64,000 bases of DNA from DASUAO01 sp035763745. Lineage in GTDB: Bacteria > Actinomycetota > Acidimicrobiia > IMCC26256 > PALSA-555. The stretch lies in contig DASUAO010000023.1 in the NCBI GenBank assembly GCA_035763745.1, positions 22,014 to 86,013 of the forward strand. Direction: 5' to 3'. The notes beneath the pieces are model-generated. The model worked only from the letters and a program-made list of their open reading frames with translations, searched no databases and had not been told where the DNA came from. Of this stretch, positions 41,717 to 48,919 are shown piece by piece. Within the stretch, counting starts at the first letter, position 1. The number at the start of each line of letters is the position of its first letter. The position numbers were made by a program, and so were the translations under genes.

Positions 41717-42706
41717 TCACCTCCGGCGGCGACGGGCCTTGGTCTCGTTGCGTTGGGCCTGCTCGGCGACCTCGCCGCGCAGGCGCTGCCACGACTCGAG
41801 CCGTTGCGCGGCGAGCGAGCCGTCGTCGACCGCACCGCGCACCGCGCAGCCAGGTTCGGTGTCGTGCCCGCAGTCGGTGAACTTGCAGCGCAGCGCGAGC
41901 TCGGCGATGTCGTCGAACGACTCCTCGACGGTCGCGGTGTCGGCCGACAGGCCCACGGCGCGCACGCCCGGTGTGTCGATCAGGCAGCCGCCCATGGGGA
42001 GCAGGTGCAGCTGGCGCGACGTCGTGGTGTGGCGTCCCTTGGCGTCCCCGCTGCGGACCTGGGCGGTGGTGGCGACGTCCTCGCCGCACAGCGCGTTGGC
42101 GAGCGTGGACTTCCCGGCACCGGACTCGCCGACCGCGACCATCGTCGTGCCCGCCACCCGTTCGCCCAGCGCTTCCATCCCGACGCCGGTCGGCGCCGAC
42201 GCCACGAGCACCTCCAGCTGGGGGTCGATCGCTCGCGCATCTGCGAGCACACGATCGAGGTCGTCGGTCAGGTCCGTCTTCGTGAGCACGAGGACCGGGG
42301 TCGCCCCGGCATCGCGGGCCTGGGCGACGAAGCGCTGGACCCGCCCGGCCCGCACGGGACGGTCGAGACCGCACAGGATCAGCACGAGGTCGATGTTCGC
42401 GGCCACGACCGCGGGTGCGCCGGTCGACGGGTCGAGCCGTTCGAGCAGGGTCCGGCGGGGGAGGAGGTCGAGCACCGTGGTGCCGTCCGCGGTCACCCAG
42501 TCGCCCACGGCGAGGGGCGGCACGGCCGGACGCAGGTGCAGATGGCGGGTCTCGTCGGCGAACGCGGTGAGCACGGCGACACCGTCGTGACGGATCACCC
42601 GGCCGGGGGCGCCGTCACCGGAGGTGGCGTCGAGCGCGTCCTGCCATCCGGCATCCCAACCGAGCGCGACGAGCATCGGCTCGGGAGCTCGGTCGGGGCT
42701 GCCCAT
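41717..42706 (-). CDS. rsgA: Ribosome small-subunit-dependent GTPase A
   Basis: A 329-residue circularly permuted GTPase that checks 30S subunit maturation. An N-terminal OB-fold (~60-110) precedes the GTPase domain, whose motifs appear in permuted order: G4 VLTKTDL, then G1 VGESGAGKSTLANAL, then G3 LIDTPGVRAVGL. The C-terminal zinc finger shows CKFTDCGHDTEPGCAVRGAV. The tail NETKARRRRR is basic, as is common. The ATG at 42706 is 17 bp after an amidohydrolase gene at the end of a catabolic operon, an odd setting for a ribosome factor, though no separate promoter stands out. Confidence 0.93.
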   Translation of the reverse strand: MGSPDRAPEPMLVALGWDAGWQDALDATSGDGAPGRVIRHDGVAVLTAFADETRHLHLRPAVPPLAVGDWVTADGTTVLDLLPRRTLLERLDPSTGAPAVVAANIDLVLILCGLDRPVRAGRVQRFVAQARDAGATPVLVLTKTDLTDDLDRVLADARAIDPQLEVLVASAPTGVGMEALGERVAGTTMVAVGESGAGKSTLANALCGEDVATTAQVRSGDAKGRHTTTSRQLHLLPMGGCLIDTPGVRAVGLSADTATVEESFDDIAELALRCKFTDCGHDTEPGCAVRGAVDDGSLAAQRLESWQRLRGEVAEQAQRNETKARRRRR

Positions 42707-42723
42707 CCGCGTACCGGCGTGCG

Positions 42724-43794
42724 TCAGGCGGACGGCGTGGTCGGCGCGGTGAAGCGGTCCTCGAGGCCGTAGAAGCGCAGCGGGGTGTCCCAGAGGACCG
42801 CGCGCCGGTCGTCGTCGGAGACACCGGGGATCTTGTCCAGGAACTCGTCGACGGCGCCCGGGAACTCCGCGTCGGGGTGTGGGAAGTCGCTGGCCCACAC
42901 GACGTGATCGGCACCGACGCGAGCGATGGTCGACGCCGCCAGGACGTCCTCGGGGTCCGACGAGATCACGCACTGGCGGGCGAAGTACTCGGTGGGGGTG
43001 AGCGAAAGGTCGGCGCACTCCCCGTCGAGCATCCACTCGCGGTGGTCGTCGAGGCGGGCGAGCCAGTAGGGGAGCCATCCCGTGCCCGACTCGAGGAACG
43101 CGACGCGCAGCCCAGGATGGCGTTCGAGCACGCCACCGAGGACGAGCGCCACCATGGCGGTCATCTGCTCGAGCGGGTGCGAGCACGCGTGACGGGCCGC
43201 GAAGCCGGTGAACCGGTCAGAGCCGATCGTGGTGCCGGACCGCACGCCGAGGGCCTCGTGGACGGCGAGGACACCGCCGGTCGTCTCGAGCGCCTCGTAG
43301 AACGGGGTCCATGACGCGGCATCGAAGTAGTCGCCGCCGAAGTGGTTGGGACGGATCAGCACCCCCGGGAGGCCGAGTCCCACGGCGCGGTGCACCTCGG
43401 CCGCGGCGGCGACGGGGTCGCGGGGGACGACACCGATCCCGGCGAGCCGCGTCGGCTCGGTGTCGCAGTAGTCGGCGATCCAGTCGTTGTACGACCGGCA
43501 CGCGGCGGCCGATCCGTCGGCGTCGAGCTCGGGGATGAACGGCACGAACAGCCCCATCGACGGGAACAGGACCGCGGCGTCGATCGCTTGGGCGTCCATC
43601 GCCCGGAGGTACGAAGGTGCGTCGAACCCGTGGTCGAGCTGGTCGCGGAGCAGCTCGAGGTCACCGCACATCTGGAACGGGGTGGTGGCGGGGAGGTCGA
43701 ACACGTCGGTGCCGGGCGGTGCGAACTCGGCGAACACGTGACCGGGCTCGACGACGTGACCATCGGCATCGAGGATCGCGAGGTCGCCGTGCAT
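42724..43794 (-). CDS. Amidohydrolase family protein (amidohydrolase_2, decarboxylase-like)
   Basis: A 356-residue TIM-barrel metal hydrolase. It starts LAILDADGHVVEPGHVFAEF, the D-x-H motif; later come GVLIRPNHFGGDYF, VHEALG, AFLESGTGWLPYWLARLDDH and WASDFPHPDAEFPG, the last supplying the metal-binding Asp and neighbouring His. This layout is shared by ACMSD-type decarboxylases and hydrolases of ring-cleavage intermediates. In this operon it may hydrolyse or decarboxylate an intermediate made by the two SDRs upstream. The gap to the upstream SDR is 11 bp. Confidence 0.85.
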   Translation of the reverse strand: MHGDLAILDADGHVVEPGHVFAEFAPPGTDVFDLPATTPFQMCGDLELLRDQLDHGFDAPSYLRAMDAQAIDAAVLFPSMGLFVPFIPELDADGSAAACRSYNDWIADYCDTEPTRLAGIGVVPRDPVAAAAEVHRAVGLGLPGVLIRPNHFGGDYFDAASWTPFYEALETTGGVLAVHEALGVRSGTTIGSDRFTGFAARHACSHPLEQMTAMVALVLGGVLERHPGLRVAFLESGTGWLPYWLARLDDHREWMLDGECADLSLTPTEYFARQCVISSDPEDVLAASTIARVGADHVVWASDFPHPDAEFPGAVDEFLDKIPGVSDDDRRAVLWDTPLRFYGLEDRFTAPTTPSA

Positions 43795-43805
43795 GGTCGA
43801 GACGC

Positions 43806-44561
43806 TCAGACGATGCGACGGGCGGCCATCCCGCCGTCGAGCGGGATCACCGAGCCACTGAGGTAGGTGGACGCGTCGGACGCGAGGAACGCGACGAGGT
43901 CGCAGACCTCCTCACCGCGGCCGATGCGCTGCATCGGGTTCGTCGCGGCGATCTGGGCTCGCAGCTTCTCGGGGTCGGGGGCCATCGCGGAGAACTTCAT
44001 GAACAGGCCGGTGTCGGTCGCGGACGGGGCGACGAGGTTCACCCGCACGTTGTCGGGTGCGTGCTCGATCGCGGCCTGCTTGCACAGGTTCACGAGGGCG
44101 CCCTTCGCGGCAGAGTACGCGGCATGGCCGGGCGAGACGATGAGCCCGAGGGTGGAGCCGAGCGCGATCACCGAGCCGCCGCCGTGCTCGACCATGTGCG
44201 GGATCGCGGCGCGCATGCAGAGGAACGGGCCCTTGAGGTCGACGTCGAGGACGTGCTGCCAGTCCTCGTCGGAGAGGTCGACGAGCGGGGTGACGTTCTC
44301 GATCGCGGCCGAGAGCACGAGCGTGGCGATCGGTCCGATGCCGGCGGCCTCCGCCACCATCGCGTCGACCTCGGATCGTGACGTGACGTCGCATCCGATC
44401 GCGACCGCGCGGCCCCCGGCATCGGCGATCGCAGCCGCGGTCGTAGACGCGCCTTCGGCGTCGATGTCGGCGACGACCACGGTCTGGCCGACCCGGGCGA
44501 GGCGATGCGCGATCGCGTCGCCCAGGCCGGACGCGCCTCCGGTGACGATCGCGACGCTCAT
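43806..44561 (-). CDS. Short-chain dehydrogenase/reductase
   Basis: A 251-residue classical SDR. The Rossmann motif is VTGGASGLGDAIAHRLARVG, with VVVADIDAEG indicating NAD preference. The catalytic Ser is in IALGSTLGLI, and Tyr/Lys in HAAYSAAKGALVNLCKQ. The expected NNAG motif reads LSAAIEN, a deviation also seen in other active SDRs. Second of two SDRs in tandem; its start overlaps the previous gene by 4 bp, so translation is coupled. A stereospecific alcohol oxidation is likely, on an unknown substrate. Confidence 0.88.
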   Translation of the reverse strand: MSVAIVTGGASGLGDAIAHRLARVGQTVVVADIDAEGASTTAAAIADAGGRAVAIGCDVTSRSEVDAMVAEAAGIGPIATLVLSAAIENVTPLVDLSDEDWQHVLDVDLKGPFLCMRAAIPHMVEHGGGSVIALGSTLGLIVSPGHAAYSAAKGALVNLCKQAAIEHAPDNVRVNLVAPSATDTGLFMKFSAMAPDPEKLRAQIAATNPMQRIGRGEEVCDLVAFLASDASTYLSGSVIPLDGGMAARRIV

Positions 44562-45349
44562 CGGTAGACCGCCAGGCCGCCGTCGGCCGGGATGATCGCG
44601 CCGCTCACGTACGACGACAGGTCGCTCGCGAGGAAGAGCGCGATGCGGGCGACGTCGTCGGCGGTGCCGAGGCGCCGCACCGGGATGTTCTTCTTCAGTC
44701 CCTCGACGAAGGCTTCGGCGCCGGGCGTGGCGTCGAGGACCTTCCGGAACCGGGGCGTGTCGATCGAGCCGGGGGCGATGACGTTGGCCCGCACGCTCGG
44801 GCCGTACTCGACCGCGATCTGCTTCGTGAGCAGGACGAGGCCCGCCTTTGCGGCGCCGTAGGCGGCATAGCCCTCGGAGCCGATGAGGCCCAGCGTCGAG
44901 GCCGTGTTGATGACGCTGCCGCCTTCGCCCTCGAGGAGCGCGGGGAGCGCGGCTCGACAGGCCCAGAAGATCGCCGACAGGTTCGTCGCGATCGTGAGGT
45001 CCCAGTCCTCCTCGGTGCAGTCGACGAGGCGTCCCGACATCTGCACGGCGGCGTTGTTGTAGAGCACGTCGAGGCGGCCGTAACGCTCCATCGCGGCGGC
45101 CACCATCGTGTCGACGTCGGCCCGCACAGAGACGTCGGCGTGCACGGCGACGGCCTCGCTCCCGGACTCCTCCATCATGCGGACGGTCTCGGCCGCGCCC
45201 TCGTCGTTGATGTCGGCGACCACGACGCGGGCCCCGTGGGCACCGAAGAGCCGGGCGGCGGCGCGACCCTGCCCCGATGCCGCCCCGGTGATGAGCGCGA
45301 CCTTGTCGGGGAGCAGCGCGGTGAAGTCGAGGCCGGCCGAGATCGTCAC
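44558..45349 (-). CDS. Short-chain dehydrogenase/reductase
   Basis: A 263-residue classical SDR with ITGAASGQGRAAARLFGAHGA, VVVADINDEG (NAD-type Asp), YNNAAVQ, and the catalytic set in NTASTLGLIGSEGYAAYGAAKAG. Upstream in-frame GTG 45358 exists, but GTG 45349 is favoured because it overlaps the stop of the isochorismatase-fold gene in a GTGA arrangement. It is about as similar to its neighbour SDR as SDRs generally are, so the two are not a recent duplication and may act on opposite stereoisomers or successive hydroxyls. Confidence 0.88.
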   Translation of the reverse strand: MTISAGLDFTALLPDKVALITGAASGQGRAAARLFGAHGARVVVADINDEGAAETVRMMEESGSEAVAVHADVSVRADVDTMVAAAMERYGRLDVLYNNAAVQMSGRLVDCTEEDWDLTIATNLSAIFWACRAALPALLEGEGGSVINTASTLGLIGSEGYAAYGAAKAGLVLLTKQIAVEYGPSVRANVIAPGSIDTPRFRKVLDATPGAEAFVEGLKKNIPVRRLGTADDVARIALFLASDLSSYVSGAIIPADGGLAVYR

Positions 45350-45969
45350 GGGGCCCACACTGCCACGATCTCGTCGGTCGTGAGGCGGGTCGCGAGCGGC
45401 GCGAGGGTGTGCTCGACGACCGCGGCCGCGTACTCGCGGGGCACGCCGGCGACCGCGTCTGTCGCGAGCACGACCCGGTACCCGAGGTCCACCGCCACCA
45501 TCACGAGGCCCGTGATGCCGATGTTCACCGAGACCCCCGAGGCCACGATCGTGCGCACGCCGAGGTTGCGCAGGATCGCGTCGAGGTCGGTCCCGGGGAA
45601 GGGGGTGAGGCCGTGGCGACGGGCCGCGATCACGTCGGCCGGGTCGGGGCCGAGCTCGGGCACCACTGCGGCTTCGGGGCTCCCCGCGATCAGGTGCGGG
45701 TGACCCTTGGCGATCATCCGCAGCATCGGTGCGTTGTCGTTCGAGCCGGCGCGATCCGCACGGAACTCCGCGTTGCAGTGCACGACGCGGGCGCCGGCCG
45801 ACCGTGCAGCGGCTGCGAGGCGGGCGATCCGGTCGACCACGCCGAGCGCGTCGACCTCGTCGGCGAGGTCGCGGAGGACGGCCCGGTCGCCCACCACGCC
45901 GCGCTGCATCTCCATCGTCACGAGCGCGGTGTGGGAGGGCTCGAGGAGCTCCGCGAGGTCGAGGGGCAC
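45346..45969 (-). CDS. Isochorismatase-fold cysteine hydrolase homologue with altered triad
   Basis: A 207-residue protein with the isochorismatase/nicotinamidase fold: TALVTMEMQRGVVGD, VVHCNAEFRADR, GLTPFPGTDLDAILRNLGVRTIVASGVSVNIGITG. In active members the triad is Asp-Lys-Cys. Here Glu stands at the Asp position (EMQ), Arg appears where Lys is expected (AARRHG), and Ser replaces Cys (GVSVN). It may use a different mechanism or only bind ligand. The GTG at 45969 is leaderless (TAGCCT 7 bp upstream) and starts the minus-strand operon that runs through the SDRs, amidohydrolase and rsgA. Confidence 0.82.
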   Translation of the reverse strand: MPLDLAELLEPSHTALVTMEMQRGVVGDRAVLRDLADEVDALGVVDRIARLAAAARSAGARVVHCNAEFRADRAGSNDNAPMLRMIAKGHPHLIAGSPEAAVVPELGPDPADVIAARRHGLTPFPGTDLDAILRNLGVRTIVASGVSVNIGITGLVMVAVDLGYRVVLATDAVAGVPREYAAAVVEHTLAPLATRLTTDEIVAVWAP

Positions 45970-45976
45970 GGCCGGG

Positions 45977-46020
45977 AGGCTACGCGCAAGTTGACAGCGG
46001 CGTCAGCAAACGGACACGCT
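45977..46020. promoter_or_regulatory. Divergent promoters sharing a TGAC-N6-GTCA operator
   Basis: The palindrome TGAC-AGCGGC-GTCA occupies 45992-46005. On the minus strand its right arm forms -35 CTGACG (46006 to 46001), followed after 18 bp by -10 TAGCCT (45982 to 45977) and 7 bp later the GTG. On the plus strand its left arm forms -35 TTGACA (45991-45996), followed after 18 bp by CACGCT (46015-46020) and 9 bp later the ATG at 46030. One bound protein would therefore occlude both -35 elements. Confidence 0.65.
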
Positions 46021-46029
46021 GCGCCTCGA

Positions 46030-46455
46030 ATGGGAGAGCAGAAGATCCGCTACGACGACGTCGCCGAAGGCGACGCTGCGCCCGAGTTCAACCACGAGCT
46101 CGGGCGCACCGACCTCGTGATGTACGCCGGCGCATCGGGCGACTTCAACCCGATGCACACCGACGAGGTGGCAGCCCAGGCCGCGGGACTGCCGAGCGTC
46201 TTCGGGCACGGGATGTTCACCATGGGCCTGCTCGCCAAAGCCGTGACCGACTACGTCGGTGTCGGCAACCTCCGGCTCTACAAGGTCCGCTTCACCAAGC
46301 AGACGTGGCCCGGTGAGGTGCTCACGACCCATGTGCGGGTCGCCAGGAAGTACGAAGCCGACGGCGAGCGACTCGTCGACCTCGAGTGCGAGGTCGTCAA
46401 CCAGGACGGCGAGGCGAAGGTCTCCGGACTCGCCACCGCCGCGCTCCCGGGCTGA
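46030..46455 (+). CDS. MaoC-like (R)-specific enoyl-CoA hydratase, single hot-dog domain
   Basis: A 141-residue hot-dog protein with the hydratase-2 motif AGASGDFNPMHTDEVAAQAAGLPSVFGHGMF, Asp38 and His43 being the catalytic pair. Single-domain MaoC proteins act as homodimers or, in ChsH1/ChsH2 of Mycobacterium tuberculosis, as one half of a heteromeric hydratase for steroid side-chain enoyl-CoA. Here the next genes are DUF35 proteins and a thiolase-like protein, echoing that system. The ATG at 46030 is set by the divergent promoter geometry. Confidence 0.9.
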   Translation: MGEQKIRYDDVAEGDAAPEFNHELGRTDLVMYAGASGDFNPMHTDEVAAQAAGLPSVFGHGMFTMGLLAKAVTDYVGVGNLRLYKVRFTKQTWPGEVLTTHVRVARKYEADGERLVDLECEVVNQDGEAKVSGLATAALPG

Positions 46456-46474
46456 CGAGCCGGCGTCGCGGCCT

Positions 46475-46873
46475 GTGCGCTTCGATCTCCCCGCTCCCGA
46501 TCCCGAGACGCAGCCGTTCTGGGACGCGGCGACGGAGGGCCGGCTCGTCGTCAAGCGTTGCGCCGACTGCGGCGAGGCCCACTTCTACCCACGGCCGTTC
46601 TGTCCCCACTGCTGGAGCACGCAGGTCGAGTGGGAGGACGTGAGCGGGCGCGCGACCCTCTACACGTGGTCGGTCGTGCGGTCCAACGACCTCCCACCGT
46701 TCCCGGAGCGTGTGCCCTACGTCGCCGCGGTGGTGGACCTCGAGGAGGGGCCGCGCATGATGACCAACGTCGTCGACTGCGACTTCGACGCACTCCAGGT
46801 CGGCATGCACCTCGCGGCGGACTTCCGCGACGTCGGTGACGGCGTCACGCTTCCGGTGTTCGTGCCGGCATGA
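46475..46873 (+). CDS. DUF35 zinc-ribbon/OB-fold protein (1)
   Basis: A 132-residue protein. After an N-terminal helix (PETQPFWDAATEGRL) a rubredoxin-like zinc ribbon uses Cys29, Cys32, Cys43 and Cys46 (CADCGEAHFYPRPFCPHC). An OB-fold follows (GRATLYTWSVVRSNDLPPFPERVPYVAAVVDLEEGPRM). DUF35 domains bind acyl-CoA and associate with thiolases; in ChsH2 the domain is fused to MaoC and docks the Ltp2 aldolase. Here it is free-standing. The GTG start is 19 bp after the MaoC stop, and its stop overlaps the next start by 4 bp. Confidence 0.85.
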   Translation: MRFDLPAPDPETQPFWDAATEGRLVVKRCADCGEAHFYPRPFCPHCWSTQVEWEDVSGRATLYTWSVVRSNDLPPFPERVPYVAAVVDLEEGPRMMTNVVDCDFDALQVGMHLAADFRDVGDGVTLPVFVPA

Positions 46874-47256
46874 GCGACACCCGCGACGGCGACCTGAACT
46901 TCCCGTTCGAGGAGCCGATCCACGACGTGTTCCCCGCGCTCCACGAGGCACAGAACGCATGGATGAGCCAGATCGACTCCCTGCGCGCACCCGACCGCAA
47001 GACCCACGAGCTGATCCGGCTCGTGTGCACGGTGCTGCTGCGCAACGGCGAGGGCGTCGCCCGCCACGCGGGTCTCGCACGCGAGGTCGGTGCCTCGTGG
47101 GACGAGGTGCTGGGATCGCTCATGTTGACGGTCCCCGGGTTCGGTCTGCTTCCGGCCGCCGAGGCCATCCCCCACGCACGTGAGGGCTTCGATGCCGCAC
47201 ATTCACCCGACGAAGACCAGGCCGACGACGACGACGAGGCGGACGACGATGACTGA
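46870..47256 (+). CDS. AhpD/carboxymuconolactone-decarboxylase-like protein lacking the CxxC
   Basis: A 128-residue helical protein whose middle, HELIRLVCTVLLRNGEGVARHAGLAREVGASWDEVLGSLMLTVPGFG, follows the AhpD/CMD helical pattern. The redox-active CxxC is absent: the matching stretch reads GEGVARH, keeping only the His. The C-terminus is a highly acidic tail (DEDQADDDDEADDDD). Both ends overlap neighbours (4 bp and 8 bp) between two DUF35 genes, so it is made with them and is probably a complex component. The catalytic role is unknown. Confidence 0.7.
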   Translation: MSDTRDGDLNFPFEEPIHDVFPALHEAQNAWMSQIDSLRAPDRKTHELIRLVCTVLLRNGEGVARHAGLAREVGASWDEVLGSLMLTVPGFGLLPAAEAIPHAREGFDAAHSPDEDQADDDDEADDDD

Positions 47257-47698
47257 GCCTGCGACCGAGGTCCCGTTCCGGATCCTCCCCAAGGTGGGAT
47301 CGCGCAACGAGCACTACTGGCGCGGCGGCCGCGACGGCGAGCTGCGGTTCCAGCGCTGCAACGACTGCCGGTACTTCATCCACCCGCCCGGCGTGCTCTG
47401 TCCGAAGTGCCACTCCAAGAACCTCGACGTGGAAGCGGTGTCCGGGCGCGCCGAGGTGCTCACGTTCTCGGTCAACCACCAGCCGTGGATGCCGGGCCTC
47501 GAGCCGCCGTTCGTCCTGGCGATCGTGCGCTGCGTGGAGCAGGACGACCTGCGCGTCACCACCAACATCGTCAACTGCGCGCCGGATGACGTCACGTTCG
47601 GGATGGAGGTGCAAGTCACCTTCGAGGCACACGTCGACGACGAGGTGTGGATCCCGCTCTTCGAACCGGTCACCGACGCCTCTGGGGGCAGTGCCTGA
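47249..47698 (+). CDS. DUF35 zinc-ribbon/OB-fold protein (2)
   Basis: A 149-residue DUF35 protein. Zinc ligands are Cys37, Cys40, Cys51 and Cys54 in ELRFQRCNDCRYFIHPPGVLCPKC. The OB part reads GRAEVLTFSVNHQPWMPGLEPPFVLAIVRCVEQ. The helix before the ribbon (NEHYWRGGRDGEL) matches DUF35 partners of Ltp-type thiolases. The ATG at 47249 overlaps the previous gene by 8 bp. Its stop shares one base with the ATG of the thiolase-like gene, so stoichiometric synthesis with that protein is likely. Confidence 0.88.
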   Translation: MTEPATEVPFRILPKVGSRNEHYWRGGRDGELRFQRCNDCRYFIHPPGVLCPKCHSKNLDVEAVSGRAEVLTFSVNHQPWMPGLEPPFVLAIVRCVEQDDLRVTTNIVNCAPDDVTFGMEVQVTFEAHVDDEVWIPLFEPVTDASGGSA

Positions 47699-48912
47699 TG
47701 AGTGAAGCAACCGATCTCCTGGGGGAACGCCGAGCGCTCATCTCCGGCGCCGGGCAGTCCGACATCGGACGGCGGCTGCACCGGGATCCGCTGGAGCTGA
47801 CGCTCGACGCGTGCCTCGGCGCGATCGAGGATGCCGGGCTCACCACCGCCGACATCGACGGCATCTCGACCTACCCCGGCGGCATGGACGCGCCTGCCGG
47901 CTTCTCGGGCGCCGGGGTCACCGACGTCCACGACGCGCTCCGGCTCGACCTCAACTGGTGGACGGGTGGGGTGGAGCGGCCGTCGCAGCTCGGCTCCGTG
48001 ATCGACGCCTGTCTCGCGGTCTCGGCGGGGCTGGCGAAGCACGTGCTGTGCTTCCGCAGCGTCGCCGAGGGCAGCGCCCAGGGCTCGGGTGGCCGCGCCG
48101 CCGTCATGCCCGGTGGTGGGGGCGGGGGCGCGTACCGGGCGAGCGGCTTCATGGAGTGGTTGCTCCCGTACTCGGCGCCGTCGGCCGCGACGTGGATCGC
48201 GATGATGGCGAACCGGCACTTCTACGAGTACGGGACGACGCGGGAGCAGCTCGCGCAGATCGCGCTGAACGCCCGCAAGAACGCGGCGCTCAACCCGAAC
48301 GGGATCTACCGCGATCCGATGACGATGGACGACTACCTGAACGCGCGGATGATCTCGTATCCGTTCTGCCTCTTCGACTGCGACGTGCCCTGCGACGGTG
48401 GCACCGCGGTGATCGTGTCTCGCATCGACACGGCAGCCGACCTCCGCAAGGCACCGATCCAGGTCGAGGCCGTGGGCACCGCCCTGCACGGGCGTCCGTC
48501 GTGGGACCAGTTCGACGACCTGACCACGATGGCGATGCGCGATGCGGGCCCGCAGCTGTGGGGTCGCACCGACCTGAAGCCGTCCGACGTGCAGCTCGCC
48601 GAGATGTACGACGGCTTCTCGTTCATCACCATGTGCTGGCTCGAGGCGATGGGCTTCTGCGGCAAGGGCGAGTCGGGTTCGTTCGTGGAGGGTGGCCAGC
48701 GCATCGCGCTCGACGGCGAGCTGCCGCTCAACACCAACGGCGGCCAGCTCTCCTCCGGCCGACTGCACGGCTACGGGTTCATCCACGAGGCGTGCGTCCA
48801 GCTCTGGGGCGAGGCCGGCGACCGTCAGGTGCCCGGAGATCCCGAGGTCGGGGTGGCGTGCGCGGGCGGCGGGCCGATGGCGGGGGCGCTGCTCCTCACC
48901 CGGCGGCGCTGA
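47698..48912 (+). CDS. Thiolase-like lipid-transfer protein (Ltp2/SCP2-thiolase family, possible aldolase)
   Basis: A 404-residue thiolase-fold protein. Conserved segments include DIDGISTYPGGMD, HFYEYGTTREQLAQIALNARKNAALNPNG, AEMYDGFSFITMCWLEAMGFCGKGE and LPLNTNGGQLSSGRLHGYGFIHEACVQLWGEA. The thiolase nucleophile motif (NACxSG) is not recognisable: the equivalent region reads IDACLAVSAGLAKHVL. Loss of that Cys, with Tyr-rich active-site segments, is what is known for Ltp2, a retro-aldolase that needs a DUF35 partner. Retro-aldol removal of a side-chain unit after MaoC hydration is my inference. Confidence 0.82.
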   Translation: MSEATDLLGERRALISGAGQSDIGRRLHRDPLELTLDACLGAIEDAGLTTADIDGISTYPGGMDAPAGFSGAGVTDVHDALRLDLNWWTGGVERPSQLGSVIDACLAVSAGLAKHVLCFRSVAEGSAQGSGGRAAVMPGGGGGGAYRASGFMEWLLPYSAPSAATWIAMMANRHFYEYGTTREQLAQIALNARKNAALNPNGIYRDPMTMDDYLNARMISYPFCLFDCDVPCDGGTAVIVSRIDTAADLRKAPIQVEAVGTALHGRPSWDQFDDLTTMAMRDAGPQLWGRTDLKPSDVQLAEMYDGFSFITMCWLEAMGFCGKGESGSFVEGGQRIALDGELPLNTNGGQLSSGRLHGYGFIHEACVQLWGEAGDRQVPGDPEVGVACAGGGPMAGALLLTRRR

Positions 48913-48919
48913 CCCGGCG

